Positions 26,201-35,916 of a DNA stretch of 64,000 bases are shown here, in pieces. Position 1 is the first letter of the stretch. Each line of letters starts with the position of its first letter. The stretch comes from Bacteroidales bacterium. Its GTDB lineage: Bacteria > Bacteroidota > Bacteroidia > Bacteroidales > Marinilabiliaceae. The position numbers and the translations under genes are program-made. Below the pieces are notes generated by a model that was not told the DNA's origin, did no database searches, and saw nothing but the letters and a program-made list of their open reading frames with translations. The stretch spans positions 124,001 through 188,000 of the forward strand of contig QKJP01000061.1 of the NCBI GenBank assembly GCA_003249255.1. Reading direction: 5' to 3'.

Positions 26201-29200
26201 AATACAGGAATTCCACCCACATTGTATGTGAATTGTGCCCCAGATAATTATGGGGTAAGTGATCTGATTGAAATTAAGAAGGTCGAAGGTCATGGTCGCT
26301 TAGTTTACAATAATCCAAATTCTAATAATGCAGATAAGTTATTTGTTAATGGGGATCATACTGGCTTGTGTAACAGTACCGAGGCTATTGTAGAGTTTAG
26401 TGGTGCTGGAGCTTATACAATGCCTGCATCAACCAAGATACCTTATTATCCATGTTTACACTTTTCAGGCACAGGAGCAAAATCTACGCCATCTAATGGT
26501 AATGTGTATGTCAACGGAGATTTATACGTAAATGATGCTACTGTAACTTTAACTGGCATATATAATGGAGAGCTAGATATTTTAGGTGACCTGATAATAA
26601 ACACCGGAACTCTTCAGCTTTCAAACGATAGAACGCATCATGTTTATGTTGCAGGTGATATTAACTTTGTAGGGGCAGGTACTTTAATTGGTCGGTTGAA
26701 TTTTGAAGTTCCCAATTACATCTATTTGCAAGGAGGTATAAATTTGGTAGATGGAGCAACTATTAATTTTAATACATCAAACTATACAAGTGTTGTTTTT
26801 GAAGGTGATGTCCCTGCTACTGTTTCATTGGCATCAGGTTCTGCAACTGTTGACTTTTACCAAGTCTATGTAAATAAAACAACTGGAGTTACCTTTAATA
26901 CAGATTTTAATTTAAAGGTCCTAACTAATGGTTCTACTAAAGCCTTAATTCTTCAAAGCGGGGAGTGTATCTTAAATGATCCGGCCATCGATATTAATCT
27001 TACCACTGGAGGAAATGATTTTGAAATACCGGCTACATCTACCTTAAAAGTAACACAAGGTACAGTTAATGCTTCAGGAAATTCCGGTATTAGTTTAGAT
27101 GGGGCTTTAATTATTAACGGAGGTACTGCAAATATAGATGGAACTGTTCCGGGTGCTGCTGATTCAGATAATAGCTACATAGAGTTTACTTCTTCCGGTT
27201 CAGCTTCCGTCGAAGTTAGTAATACAGGAACATTAAACGTAGGTGCACAAATTAGAAGGTCTACCGAGTCGGATAACGGAATCCTATCATTTACTCAAAA
27301 CAATGGAAACGTTTCGATCGGTACCAAATCTACTAATATTGTTGGTACTAGAGGTATGTTCGAAATATTAGGGACAGGCAGTTCATTTACTCAAGGTGAG
27401 AACGATGTGATAACCATTTACCGTTCCAATGGAAGTTCAACTTCGCCGTCATTGTATTTTATGCCTGAGAGTGTTACTGCTGCATCAGGTTCCGGATTTG
27501 TGATTAATGTAAGTGCTGAGCAGGATAAAACATTTGGTCTTTATGCGATTAATGATCCTGAAAACATTAATAATTTATCAATCACCGGAGGAGTTGCCAG
27601 TGGTACAGGTAGTGGGAATAAGGTGCTGCTGTTATCTGCCGGGCATACTTTTAAAGGTAATGTAAGCATTGGAGCAAACACTACCTTTGATGCTAATGGA
27701 TATGACCTTACTTTAAATGGCAATTTAACCAATGAAGGAACTTATACTGCTGGTAATAATACAACTTATTTCAGTGGTTCATCAGCACAAAGTATTGGAG
27801 GAAGTGCAACAACTATTTTTAATGATGTTGAAGTGAATGGAACCGGAGTTTTAAGTATTGACAATGCCAATGTTTCAATAGGAAATGATTTAACCGTTGA
27901 TCTTGGTGCTACTTTAGACACTAAAGCACTTTCATTATCAGTACAGGGAGATGTTCTAAACAACGGAGATATTGTTTCAAACGACGCTGCCGATGGGTTA
28001 ACAATGAATGGTGGCGATACTCAAAGTTTCACAGGTACTGGTACTATCGATTGCTTAACCATAGATAATGAGTTCGGCGTCAATGTGCCAAGTCAGTCTG
28101 GTGCCTTTACTGTTGGTAAACAATTAAAGTTAACTGATGGTACCTTTGATATTGGTCGAAACTTATTAGAATTAAATGAAACAGCTGTTATCGTTGATGG
28201 AGCTGGAGCTACAACCGGTTTTGGTAATAGCCACTTAAACATGGTTCAAACCAACTTATCGTTTATTGATGCAGGTATTAAAAAACATCTTGCCAATAAC
28301 TTTAGTGGACAATTTTTATATCCAATCGGTTCGTTTGGAAAGTATACGCCTGTTACCTTAGATGTTACAAGTTATACCGATGCAGATGGAGGTTCTATTC
28401 GGGTAAAAGCTGCAAATGAACCCCATGTTAGTGTAGCTGAAGCCAATCAGGGTCATGTTTTACAGTATAATTGGACCTTAGATGCCGATGGGATAGATGG
28501 TTTAAAAGCTACTGTTGCTTTTAAGTACTTAGATGCCGATGCTTTGGTAGATGATGATACAGATGTTGATTATATAGCTGCAAAAATTTTGTTAAATTCT
28601 GACAGATGGGACAAAGAGAATGGAAGCCTTATTCCGGGTAGCGATTTGATTAAATATGATTGGACAACACTTGGAGCCAATGATGCAACCATCGATGGAG
28701 ACTATACTGCAGGTAATAAAAATGCAATACCTGATAATATCGCGACTTATATTACGTATCAAGATGGATATTGGGGCGATGAAGATACTTGGGCAGTTTA
28801 TGATCCTGAGACTGAAACGATGACTTATGATAATGGGAATAATATTCCAACAGGAGGCCCTTCTGGAGTGATTGTGTATGTGAATAAGGAATTGAAGTTT
28901 CGTGCAGATTCTCCTAAAAAGGCTTACCGCGCTTATATTATGAGTGAAGGTATAGTGAATGTTGAAAATACTTGTCCGGCTCATCGTTTTATTAATGTAT
29001 ATGGTACGGGTACTATTATTACAACTAATGGAGAAATTCCAGCAGGCGAATACGATGAGTTTTGTGCTGCCGGTGGTGGTACTATTGTGTACGATGGAGG
29101 AACTGCCGGAGGAACTCAAAATTTAATTGGGGAAACTTCACCTCCAAGCTTTAATAATTTGGTTTTTAGAGGAGCCGGTACAAAACAGATATCCAAAGGT

Positions 29201-31636
29201 ATCGATGTTGTTGGTAATTTAAGTATTGAAGAGGATGCAAATGTTGTGTCAGCTTCAGGTGAAACCATTCGATTAGGCGGTGATTTTTCTATCTCGGGTT
29301 CCGGTACTTTTGATGCTAATTTAGGTACAGTAGAGTTTTTAGGTAGTCAAGTTCAGAGCATTGATTCAGATGTTTCCTTCTATAAGGTAATCCTTAATAA
29401 TGCCAGTGGTTTATCGGTTGATGCAAACGTGAATATTAGTAATGATCTTTATTTTACTACAGGAGTTGTTAAAATAGGAACAGGAACATTAAAATTAGAA
29501 TCTAATGCAACGGTAAGCAATGCTTCCACCAGTCGCTATGTGGATGGAATGCTTTATAAATACCTTTCATCTGGGGTGCCATTTACTTATCCGGTTGGTG
29601 CCGATAATCGTTTAGGACAAATAATAGTAAGTTCTAGCGATGCCGGTTACTGGGGTGCTAAATATTACAGTCCTGATTATCCTGACGGTAGAGATCCGAA
29701 TGCAACTGGAACAGGTGTAGCCTTTGTGAGTAATAACGAATACTGGGAGGTAGAAGCCCCAGCCGAAAACGATGAAGCCAATTTGACTTTACGTTGGGAT
29801 GGTAATAGTGGTGTTGAGTATGATGATTTGAAAACAGTGTATTGGTCTACTACCACCTCTAAGTGGGAAACAGTTGCTTACAGCAGTAAAGCCGGGAATG
29901 ATAATTCTGGTACAGTATCATTAAGTTCGCAAATGTTTGGGACTATAGATTCAAAGGTTCGTAATTTCTATACTTTCGGTCTATCTACTATACCAAGCTA
30001 TTCGTGGAATGGTTCAGTAAGTGGGGACTGGTTTGCTCCGGCAAACTGGGATGGTAATAAAGTACCTGGCGCAAGCTCTAATGTAGCCATTGAAAATAAA
30101 GGTAATACACCATTTATTCCCGCTACTGGCTTAGCTCAAGCAAGTAAAATCACAATTACCGGTACCACATTAACATTAAATCCAGGTGCTCAGATGACCA
30201 TTTATGGTGATGTAGTTGCTCCTGATAATGCCCTTATTGTACAAAATACTTATGCCGCACCAACCTCGTTAATTACTAATGGTAGCGTAACTGCTGATGG
30301 GATTAATCCTTCAAAAGTTCAGATAGAGTGGGAGTATTTAAACCGAAATGATGGCTCCCATCCTTATAGGTATTGGTACATTGGTCATGCTATTGCAGAT
30401 CCTGTTATGTCACCTTATAATGGAATAACCTCCGTGCCGGGAGATAGTCGCTATTCTTTATATCAATCAACTTCAAAGAATGTTTGGAATAATTTGGCCG
30501 GTTCATCAGGCTCCTTACCGGGAGGTGAATTAGAAGGTTTTGCTTTTGCCTTGACTATTAATAATTATACGTTGATCCATCAAGGAGTTCTTAATAATGA
30601 AGATTCTTATTCGAGAACACTTGGAGATGATTGGTATTTAATAGCAAATCCTTATCCTAGTTATTTAGATTTAGCTAAAATGGATCAATGGGATTTTGGA
30701 GGAGCTATTAGAACAGCTTATGTTCCCACGAATGAGACTGGTGCTATTGTACATACGACCTATAATGTTGCCGAAGGGATTGTTGCTAATGGAGGTTCTC
30801 GTTACATAGCCCCAGGTCAGTCCTTTTGGGTACGATCATACAGTGGAAATGATTTTACCATAAAGTCAGGAGCTCGGGTTCATGCTGTTGCTAACCCGGC
30901 TTTAAAATCTATGGAAACAGAAGAGACAGATGTGTTAAAGCTTTCCATCAATGATGGAACCGTCAAGGATGAAATGTTGTTAGCTTTCCGTTTTTCAGGA
31001 CATAGTTACTTTGCAAATAATGATTCTGAAAAAATGTGGGAAGATAAGAAATGGGTGGACAGCACTCCTTATGGCATGGTTTATTCATTGAAATCAAATA
31101 AAAAAGTTGCCATTGATATTCAGCCTATGGTTTACAATGAGAAAGTAATACCGCTTGGATTTAGTGCTCCGGCCGGGGTGAAGAACTTGACCATCAAAGC
31201 TGAGAATATTAATGTTTTTGAAGATGATTATAATGTGTTTTTAGTGGATACATTGCTTGGGGAAGTAAGAGATCTTCGAAAGGTTGATTCTTATTCATTT
31301 GAAACGAGTGAATCGATGGATAATGACCGTTTCTATTTAAGAATGAGTCCTGTGGCTGAAAAAGAGCAAGATATTGCAACGAACCTAGGTAAGAGCGAAT
31401 TAGAAAATGGAATTCATGTTCAAATTCTGGGTGGTGATCTTTTAAAAGTTAATGTATTTGATGAAAACTTTGATCAACGATCAATAGATATTGTGTCTAT
31501 AGATGGTACGTTAATCTATTCAGATGTATTTTATGGTCAGGAATATCAAGAAGTCTTATGGCTTCAACCTGCGACTTATATAGTTCGAGTAATTGCAGGT
31601 GATGATGTAAAGATTGAAAAAGTGATTGTTCATTAA
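23207..31636 (+). CDS. Giant T9SS-secreted beta-strand-repeat surface protein 2 (tandem paralog)
   Basis: The 2809-residue product is collinear with the preceding giant protein: signal peptide to about residue 34 (GLHAQ), G/K-V-W-K-D-A-N-T-W-T start, then the same order of solenoid-like repeats. Shared landmarks include NGDHTGLCNSTEAIVEFSG, IRRSTESDNGILSFTQN, MVQTNLSFIDAGI and the C-terminal block DDWYLIANPYPSYLDL / NGGSRYIAPGQSFWVRSY. It ends in its own type A sorting domain with ATYIVRVIAGDDVKIEKV. The C-terminal third is the best conserved part between the two. The genes arose by duplication and carry separate terminators, so they may be expressed independently. Both are beta-rich and low in cysteine, as expected for fibres. 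The function is not identified. Confidence 0.88.
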   Translation: MKYIYMTKPIFGKGRTISLCLLLFMLFNVGLHAQTTFYSYKSAVWKDANTWTIDPSGAIWINPNNKYPQHHDKAIILSGKSIDASADSVKCKDLTVQGILDLGSLTAKTSVIDELNGSGRIRLGSNNFPTVTTDNFNTVDEGEGTVVFYGNDFDLNTSVSFYNVEVEMTAGQILDLKSDLTINGNLTVKTGALKIAGATALTLEVKGDLTVNSGATLNVGSAAVFHWLVLSGDFTNNGTVDFTNSNQYVEANAGAVKLKFTGTTNNNFNCNGSTEVYRLFVDKGSDKTFGVTVSASNTSNFMLMGPVTGAITIDDGNLPIVLENGTLVLGSNILIDKIGNNINSSSTEFTIPESGRLWVNGANVTTGVAGNNWDYNYNGVRVYGELKVSSGTFTCPESSGGISYYTPVGTPGTLIIEGGFVNTPQLVQVNVGADFIYRQSGGILNIDTKAEKAHEHPVFELRESTSTFEMTGGQIVINPDDSNGHIGVLIACDEGNYNVTGGEVKVITNSDECHLYTTVPFYNFTIMVGTSAAQVLLVNETNSVNVPSNPGPLSVLNDFTIGSGTVFDDGSYNVSIGGDLIVAGTYDQFGSLVFNGSQDGAIKNNTGSTLTLPGLYVNKDKHPTNGSFYKVSLTGGYNVIFGGDIQLQRGALDVVDFSPEVKGDVIITDGDLTSSGTGGLVLTGGSQQTLQGSDVKEQNFGDVTINNSTNGLALASNVNVEDFVFTTTGDPAVIVDLGGHNLTISGSLSGNSTKRYFLTSGNSSDGGLSIALNLDRTYSDQLIKSFPMATPGGYSPVDVYVNGAQSASGIISIIPVNSNHPTVADAAKVTAYYWVVSHDGLTGIDGTDMRYVATCPATINSSNNALQVLYSNAWKPDSGSESGGVINYNSGYSNANYLTGEFTIGSQSGFNSPRVLYSRQDGAFNVNTTWSADTVNKHSGAALNNNDKPKPYDVCIIGGTSGDNHTVTITASKDKTNDPYLYAAAASEVYIKGNSETGNTGIPPTLYVNCAPDNYGVSDLIEIKKVEGHGRLVYNNPNSNNADKLFVNGDHTGLCNSTEAIVEFSGAGAYTMPASTKIPYYPCLHFSGTGAKSTPSNGNVYVNGDLYVNDATVTLTGIYNGELDILGDLIINTGTLQLSNDRTHHVYVAGDINFVGAGTLIGRLNFEVPNYIYLQGGINLVDGATINFNTSNYTSVVFEGDVPATVSLASGSATVDFYQVYVNKTTGVTFNTDFNLKVLTNGSTKALILQSGECILNDPAIDINLTTGGNDFEIPATSTLKVTQGTVNASGNSGISLDGALIINGGTANIDGTVPGAADSDNSYIEFTSSGSASVEVSNTGTLNVGAQIRRSTESDNGILSFTQNNGNVSIGTKSTNIVGTRGMFEILGTGSSFTQGENDVITIYRSNGSSTSPSLYFMPESVTAASGSGFVINVSAEQDKTFGLYAINDPENINNLSITGGVASGTGSGNKVLLLSAGHTFKGNVSIGANTTFDANGYDLTLNGNLTNEGTYTAGNNTTYFSGSSAQSIGGSATTIFNDVEVNGTGVLSIDNANVSIGNDLTVDLGATLDTKALSLSVQGDVLNNGDIVSNDAADGLTMNGGDTQSFTGTGTIDCLTIDNEFGVNVPSQSGAFTVGKQLKLTDGTFDIGRNLLELNETAVIVDGAGATTGFGNSHLNMVQTNLSFIDAGIKKHLANNFSGQFLYPIGSFGKYTPVTLDVTSYTDADGGSIRVKAANEPHVSVAEANQGHVLQYNWTLDADGIDGLKATVAFKYLDADALVDDDTDVDYIAAKILLNSDRWDKENGSLIPGSDLIKYDWTTLGANDATIDGDYTAGNKNAIPDNIATYITYQDGYWGDEDTWAVYDPETETMTYDNGNNIPTGGPSGVIVYVNKELKFRADSPKKAYRAYIMSEGIVNVENTCPAHRFINVYGTGTIITTNGEIPAGEYDEFCAAGGGTIVYDGGTAGGTQNLIGETSPPSFNNLVFRGAGTKQISKGIDVVGNLSIEEDANVVSASGETIRLGGDFSISGSGTFDANLGTVEFLGSQVQSIDSDVSFYKVILNNASGLSVDANVNISNDLYFTTGVVKIGTGTLKLESNATVSNASTSRYVDGMLYKYLSSGVPFTYPVGADNRLGQIIVSSSDAGYWGAKYYSPDYPDGRDPNATGTGVAFVSNNEYWEVEAPAENDEANLTLRWDGNSGVEYDDLKTVYWSTTTSKWETVAYSSKAGNDNSGTVSLSSQMFGTIDSKVRNFYTFGLSTIPSYSWNGSVSGDWFAPANWDGNKVPGASSNVAIENKGNTPFIPATGLAQASKITITGTTLTLNPGAQMTIYGDVVAPDNALIVQNTYAAPTSLITNGSVTADGINPSKVQIEWEYLNRNDGSHPYRYWYIGHAIADPVMSPYNGITSVPGDSRYSLYQSTSKNVWNNLAGSSGSLPGGELEGFAFALTINNYTLIHQGVLNNEDSYSRTLGDDWYLIANPYPSYLDLAKMDQWDFGGAIRTAYVPTNETGAIVHTTYNVAEGIVANGGSRYIAPGQSFWVRSYSGNDFTIKSGARVHAVANPALKSMETEETDVLKLSINDGTVKDEMLLAFRFSGHSYFANNDSEKMWEDKKWVDSTPYGMVYSLKSNKKVAIDIQPMVYNEKVIPLGFSAPAGVKNLTIKAENINVFEDDYNVFLVDTLLGEVRDLRKVDSYSFETSESMDNDRFYLRMSPVAEKEQDIATNLGKSELENGIHVQILGGDLLKVNVFDENFDQRSIDIVSIDGTLIYSDVFYGQEYQEVLWLQPATYIVRVIAGDDVKIEKVIVH

Positions 31637-31656
31637 GATTAATTCAATTTTAAAGT

Positions 31657-31695
31657 AGAAAGGCTATTCCATTTTGGAATAGCCTTTCTTTTTTT
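31657..31695 (+). terminator. Terminator after giant gene 2
   Basis: A 14-bp stem AGAAAGGCTATTCC / GGAATAGCCTTTCT with a short loop and a long T run. On the other strand it could also serve the CheY-like gene ending at 31726. Confidence 0.92.
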
Positions 31696-31725
31696 GGTAG
31701 AAAAATAAAATTGGAATGATTAAAC

Positions 31726-32082
31726 TTATGTATGCAAAACTTTAATGGCATCTTTAAAGTCTTTTAAAACAATAGGCTTTTTGAGGTAAGCTTTTGCTCC
31801 ATGAAAAATAGCTGCCTTACTGGTATCTTCATTGTCGTCTCCCGAAACGACTACAACTGGTACATTAATCCATTCTTCTTCCAGGTCTTTCAAAATATCA
31901 AAGCCGTCTTTAGTTGGCATATTTATGTCTAAGAGAACCAGATCAGGATGTTCTTTAACAATTAGCTTCCATCCCTCAAGCCCATCAGTTGCTTCAAGTA
32001 TTTCGGCATCCTCATCTTTGAGTAAGTTTCTTAAAGTTAAGCGGGTATCCGCAGCGTCATCAACAATAAGTATCTTTTTCAT
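31726..32082 (-). CDS. Single-domain CheY-like response regulator
   Basis: The 118-residue protein is only a receiver domain. The acidic pair is D8-D9, the phospho-acceptor D52 (LLDINMP), the switch Ser80 (VVVVSGDD) and the Lys-Pro at 102-103 (YLKKPI). All catalytic positions are present, so it should accept phosphate from a histidine kinase. It has no output domain and so acts by protein-protein contact or as a phosphorelay intermediate. No kinase gene is next to it, so its partner cannot be named. It lies convergent to giant gene 2 and shares the intervening hairpin. Confidence 0.93.
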   Translation of the reverse strand: MKKILIVDDAADTRLTLRNLLKDEDAEILEATDGLEGWKLIVKEHPDLVLLDINMPTKDGFDILKDLEEEWINVPVVVVSGDDNEDTSKAAIFHGAKAYLKKPIVLKDFKDAIKVLHT

Positions 32083-32231
32083 ATTGGTTATATTTAGGGA
32101 TTATTTTATCGAAAAAAAACAATTTTCAAGATAGCTTAATTCAAGCTTAATATCCAGTAAATAACCATCTTAGTTGATGAATAAGCTGATTGAACTGATG
32201 GATGTTTCAATTTAAGTAAGCTTTTGCTTAG

Positions 32232-32678
32232 TTATCGTTTGGATCTAAAAAAAGCCTTTACAATTGCACCACACTCATTCTCCATCACTCCCGAAATAAT
32301 TTCTGTTTTGGGATGTAGTATCTTTGGAGAACTTCTGGCAAAACCTCTCTTGCTGTCTGCTGCACCATACACAAGTTTCCCAAGCTGTGCCCAGTTAAGA
32401 GCTCCTGCACACATCACACAAGGCTCCAAAGTAACATATAGAGTACATTCATTGAGGTATTTTCCGCCTAAGAATTCTTCAGCAGCAGTGATCGCTAATA
32501 TTTCAGCATGAGCTGTTACGTCATTCAGTTTTTCGGTTAAGTTATGGGCTTTGGCGATAATTTGTTTGTGACATACCACAATGGCACCTACCGGAACCTC
32601 GTTTGCTTCATACGCTTTTTGAGCTTCAAGAAAAGCTTGCTTCATAAAGAACTGGTCGGTAAAATCTATTTCACTCAT
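32232..32678 (-). CDS. tadA: tRNA-specific adenosine deaminase-like nucleoside deaminase
   Basis: The 148-residue protein has the zinc-dependent cytidine/deoxycytidylate-deaminase fold. The motif H57-A-E59 (VTAHAEI) provides one zinc ligand and the proton-shuttling Glu, and P-C87-V-M-C90 (LEPCVMCAGAL) the other two ligands. The N-terminal EVPVGAIVV and the D-V-T-A-H-A-E context match TadA, which converts adenosine 34 of tRNA-Arg(ACG) to inosine. A purine (guanine) deaminase of the same family is possible but less likely. It is transcribed divergently from aspS with 139 bp between the start codons. Confidence 0.85.
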   Translation of the reverse strand: MSEIDFTDQFFMKQAFLEAQKAYEANEVPVGAIVVCHKQIIAKAHNLTEKLNDVTAHAEILAITAAEEFLGGKYLNECTLYVTLEPCVMCAGALNWAQLGKLVYGAADSKRGFARSSPKILHPKTEIISGVMENECGAIVKAFFRSKR

Positions 32679-32817
32679 TTTTTATGCTTTCAAGATTAAT
32701 GGATTCAAGAAATTATGAATTTCTTACTATTTTCGCAGCGACAAATTTAAGAAAACAGAAACAAGTTGAAGAATTGCTTTTAAGAGCAATCATTTGACTT
32801 AAATCAAAATATTTACA

Positions 32818-34575
32818 ATGTACAGATCTCATACTTGTGGTGAATTAAGAATCGAGAATGTCAACCAAAAAGTAACATTAAGTGGTTGGGTTCAGAAAGT
32901 AAGAAAATTTGGAGGAATGACCTTTGTCGATGTAAGAGATCGATATGGGGTTACTCAGCTCGTGTTTAACGAAGAAACACAAAAAGACTTATGTGGAAAA
33001 GCTAACGGTTTAGGGCGTGAATATGTCATTCAGGTTGTAGGTACTGTTGCAGAGCGCAGTAACAAGAATGATAAAATTCCTACCGGTGAGATCGAAATTT
33101 TAGCCGAGGAATTAACCATACTTAATGCTTCAGAGGTTCCTCCGTTTACCATTGAAGATAAAACAGATGGAGGGGATGAGTTAAGAATGAAATACCGTTA
33201 CTTAGATCTTCGTCGTAATCCGGTTCGTAATAACTTAATCATTCGCCATAAAATGGGATTCGAAGTTCGTAGTTATTTAAATGACCAGGATTTTATAGAA
33301 ACAGAAACGCCTGTTCTTATTAAGTCTACGCCAGAAGGGGCTCGCGATTTTGTGGTTCCTTCACGGATGAATCCCGGGCAGTTTTACGCATTGCCACAAT
33401 CGCCTCAAGTGTTTAAGCAGTTGTTAATGGTGGGTGGTTTTGACCGTTATTTCCAAATTGTAAAATGTTTCCGTGATGAAGATTTAAGAGCTGACCGTCA
33501 GCCTGAGTTTACTCAAATAGACTGCGAAATGGCTTTTGTGGAGCAGGACGATGTTCTAAATATGTTTGAGGGTATGGTTAAGCATCTTTTTAAAACCGTA
33601 AAAGGTGTTGAGTTAACAAATGCATTTCCTCACATGTCGTACGAAGATGCCATGAAATATTATGGTTCGGATAAACCGGATACGCGTTTTGGAATGAAAT
33701 TTACCGAGCTGAAAGAAGCTTTCGCCGGTTGTGGGTTTAACGTGTTAGAAGATGCTGAATATGTGGGTGGTATTGTGGCTCAAGATTGTGCTTCATACAC
33801 GCGTAAGCAATTAGATGCATTAACCGACTTTGTGAAAAAACCTCAAGTGGGTGCCGGAGGTTTAGTATACATCAAATTTAATGAAGATGGTTCTGTAAAA
33901 TCATCGGTCGATAAATTCTTCTCGCCTGAGCAATTGTTAGAGCTTGGTGAAAAAATGGGCGCTAAAACAGGTGATTTAGCATTGATTCTATCAGGAGCAA
34001 AAGCTAAAACTCAAAATGCCTTAAACGAGTTACGTTTAGAAATGGGTAACCAACTTGGATTAAGAAATCCTAACGAATTCTCTCCATTGTGGGTGGTTGA
34101 TTTTCCATTGTTAGAATGGGATGAGGATACAGAGCGTTTCCATGCAATGCACCATCCGTTTACATCGCCAAAGCAGGAAGACGTTACCTTACTCGACACT
34201 GATCCGGGGAAAGTTCGTGCCAATGCCTACGATTTAGTGATTAATGGTGTTGAAATCGGTGGAGGCTCCATTCGGATCCACGAAGATGCGTTGCAACAAA
34301 AAATGTTTAAGCTTTTAGGCTTTACTCAAGAAGAAGCAAATGAGCAGTTTGGTTTCTTAATGAACGCATTTAAATATGGTGCGCCTCCTCATGGTGGTGT
34401 TGCATTTGGTTTTGACCGTTTAGCAGCAATGTTTGCCGGTATCGAATCCATCCGCGATGTAATTGCATTTCCTAAAAATAATGCCGGTCGAGATGTTATG
34501 ATTGATTCACCATCACCGGTTCATGGCGATCAGTTAAAAGAGCTGCACATTGCTTTAACTAAAATTGAAAAGTAA
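32818..34575 (+). CDS. aspS: Aspartyl-tRNA synthetase
   Basis: The 585-residue class IIb synthetase charges tRNA-Asp. An N-terminal OB-fold anticodon-binding domain ([23 protein letters not shown]) is followed by the catalytic core with motif 2 ([20 protein letters not shown]) and motif 3 ([16 protein letters not shown]). The bacterial GAD insertion lies between, in the region of residues about 290-420. Length is normal for the bacterial type. Downstream is a strong terminator, so the gene is probably monocistronic. The ATG start [11 protein letters not shown] is family-typical. Confidence 0.98.
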   Translation: MYRSHTCGELRIENVNQKVTLSGWVQKVRKFGGMTFVDVRDRYGVTQLVFNEETQKDLCGKANGLGREYVIQVVGTVAERSNKNDKIPTGEIEILAEELTILNASEVPPFTIEDKTDGGDELRMKYRYLDLRRNPVRNNLIIRHKMGFEVRSYLNDQDFIETETPVLIKSTPEGARDFVVPSRMNPGQFYALPQSPQVFKQLLMVGGFDRYFQIVKCFRDEDLRADRQPEFTQIDCEMAFVEQDDVLNMFEGMVKHLFKTVKGVELTNAFPHMSYEDAMKYYGSDKPDTRFGMKFTELKEAFAGCGFNVLEDAEYVGGIVAQDCASYTRKQLDALTDFVKKPQVGAGGLVYIKFNEDGSVKSSVDKFFSPEQLLELGEKMGAKTGDLALILSGAKAKTQNALNELRLEMGNQLGLRNPNEFSPLWVVDFPLLEWDEDTERFHAMHHPFTSPKQEDVTLLDTDPGKVRANAYDLVINGVEIGGGSIRIHEDALQQKMFKLLGFTQEEANEQFGFLMNAFKYGAPPHGGVAFGFDRLAAMFAGIESIRDVIAFPKNNAGRDVMIDSPSPVHGDQLKELHIALTKIEK

Positions 34576-34592
34576 ATTTTATCATAAGTAAG

Positions 34593-34621
34593 AAAGGGAG
34601 CTAATTTAGCTCCCTTTTTTT
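34593..34621 (+). terminator. Terminator of aspS
   Basis: Perfect GGGAGCTA / TAGCTCCC stem, 3-nt loop, seven T. Confidence 0.93.
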
Positions 34622-34689
34622 ATGGTGTAATATAATTTCGTTTTTAGTCTTGCTACCCACATTTTCTAGTTAGTACGATTAACTCATTC

Positions 34690-35832
34690 TCAAATTAATT
34701 GTTCCTTGTAGAAATTCTTAACCGGATTGGCATACATTTCAAAAAGCGTCGTGCGAAGGAAGTCTTTATCGCCATCAATACGAGACAAGTGTTCATCTAC
34801 ATAATCAATAAAAACCTTTTTTTCTTCTTTGGTGTATTTATTCGAATGATCTTCATTGTTGAGCATATCATTCGCTATAAAGTTACCCGGGTATAATTTG
34901 TAGTTGTTATAAATTTGATTATCCATCATTTCAGCAATAGCCTGGAATTGGTCGTTTTTTGGAATGTCTTTCAACTCCTCTAACCCCGCCATTGTAATAG
35001 GTGTGCCAAATGCATAATGCACGCGTCCTTTTCTACCCATTAAACCTTTGCCCATCTGTTGTAAGTCATCTGTCTGACTTTTTTTGAAATTCGGATTGTC
35101 TCTTTTGTTTTGGAATTCTAATGCTTTTAAATAATCACAAGGATCGTATTCGTACGAAATAGACAATGGAACAATGCTTAATTCGGCGAAGTTTTCAAGC
35201 GTGCTGTTTTTACCGCTAATGTTAAGCATCTTTAATAAGCTGGCTTGAGTGCGGTCATTCCCGTTTTTAGCGCGACCTTCCCGTTGAGCAATCCAAATGC
35301 TTTGATTTCTTTCAGTAATGGTGTGTCTGATGTAGTTAGAAAGTAGGATAGAGCTTTCTAATTGTTGACGTACCGGTAAGTTACGTCTGACAAGGAAGGA
35401 CTTGTTGAGTTTTACAACATCAGTAATCCATGGGTGAATTAACAAATTGTCACCAATGGCAATTTCAGTTGTTTCAAACCCATTGCTTATTAATGAGGTG
35501 TTCAGAAAGGCTGAATCTAAAATGATGTCACGATGGTTTGAAATGTAAATGTATGATTTCTTAGGATCAAGCTTTTCGAGTCCTGAGATGGTTACTCCTT
35601 TAGAGGTGTTTTTAATGATGCCTTGTACAAAAGGGTAAATAATCTCTTCCTGAAATTGCTTTTTCGAATTGACTTGCAAAAGATGCTTAAAAAGGTCTTC
35701 GGTAGTAATGTCAGGAAAAAGAGTTTTGGTTAATTCACGAAATGATTCTTCTTTTTCAAGTCGCAAAATGGCATCGTGAACTTCCGAATCGTAAAAAGGT
35801 CGAATAGAGTCAAATTGAGTATTCGTTTCCAT
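34690..35832 (-). CDS. 1-acyl-glycerol-3-phosphate acyltransferase-like protein
   Basis: The 380-residue protein is of the LPLAT/PlsB-like acyltransferase type. It carries the acyltransferase block ISNHRDIILDSAFL, with His and Asp separated by five residues instead of the usual four, and a second block IAQREGRAKNGNDRTQ equivalent to the phosphate-binding E-G-x-x-x motif. A third block, VPLSISYEYDPCDYL, follows. It should transfer acyl groups to a glycerolipid precursor at the inner membrane. The exact substrate is not clear, and the length is greater than that of typical PlsC (about 240). The promoter upstream is a good Bacteroidota match. Confidence 0.82.
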   Translation of the reverse strand: METNTQFDSIRPFYDSEVHDAILRLEKEESFRELTKTLFPDITTEDLFKHLLQVNSKKQFQEEIIYPFVQGIIKNTSKGVTISGLEKLDPKKSYIYISNHRDIILDSAFLNTSLISNGFETTEIAIGDNLLIHPWITDVVKLNKSFLVRRNLPVRQQLESSILLSNYIRHTITERNQSIWIAQREGRAKNGNDRTQASLLKMLNISGKNSTLENFAELSIVPLSISYEYDPCDYLKALEFQNKRDNPNFKKSQTDDLQQMGKGLMGRKGRVHYAFGTPITMAGLEELKDIPKNDQFQAIAEMMDNQIYNNYKLYPGNFIANDMLNNEDHSNKYTKEEKKVFIDYVDEHLSRIDGDKDFLRTTLFEMYANPVKNFYKEQLI

Positions 35833-35852
35833 AGTAATTTTTTAGTTTGTTG

Positions 35853-35884
35853 CAAAGGTAAATTAATCCGATAAGTTTAAGCAA
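35853..35884 (-). promoter_or_regulatory. Promoter of the acyltransferase gene
   Basis: On the minus strand TTG (35882-35884) precedes TACCTTTG (35853-35860) by 21 bp, an exact match to the Bacteroidota promoter. It is 20 bp before the start codon. Confidence 0.65.
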
Positions 35885-35916
35885 AAATTGATTTTTTTTG
35901 TGTGAACAAGCTTATT

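Noticed and set aside
28592-29119. 175-codon open frame on the minus strand inside giant gene 2
   Set aside because: Antisense shadow of the repeat region; Ser/Ile/Asn-rich with no domain, no signal peptide and no promoter.
14700-31000. CRISPR array or short tandem DNA repeats in the giant genes
   Set aside because: The repetition is at protein level with variable spacing and sequence. There are no identical DNA repeats with regular spacers.
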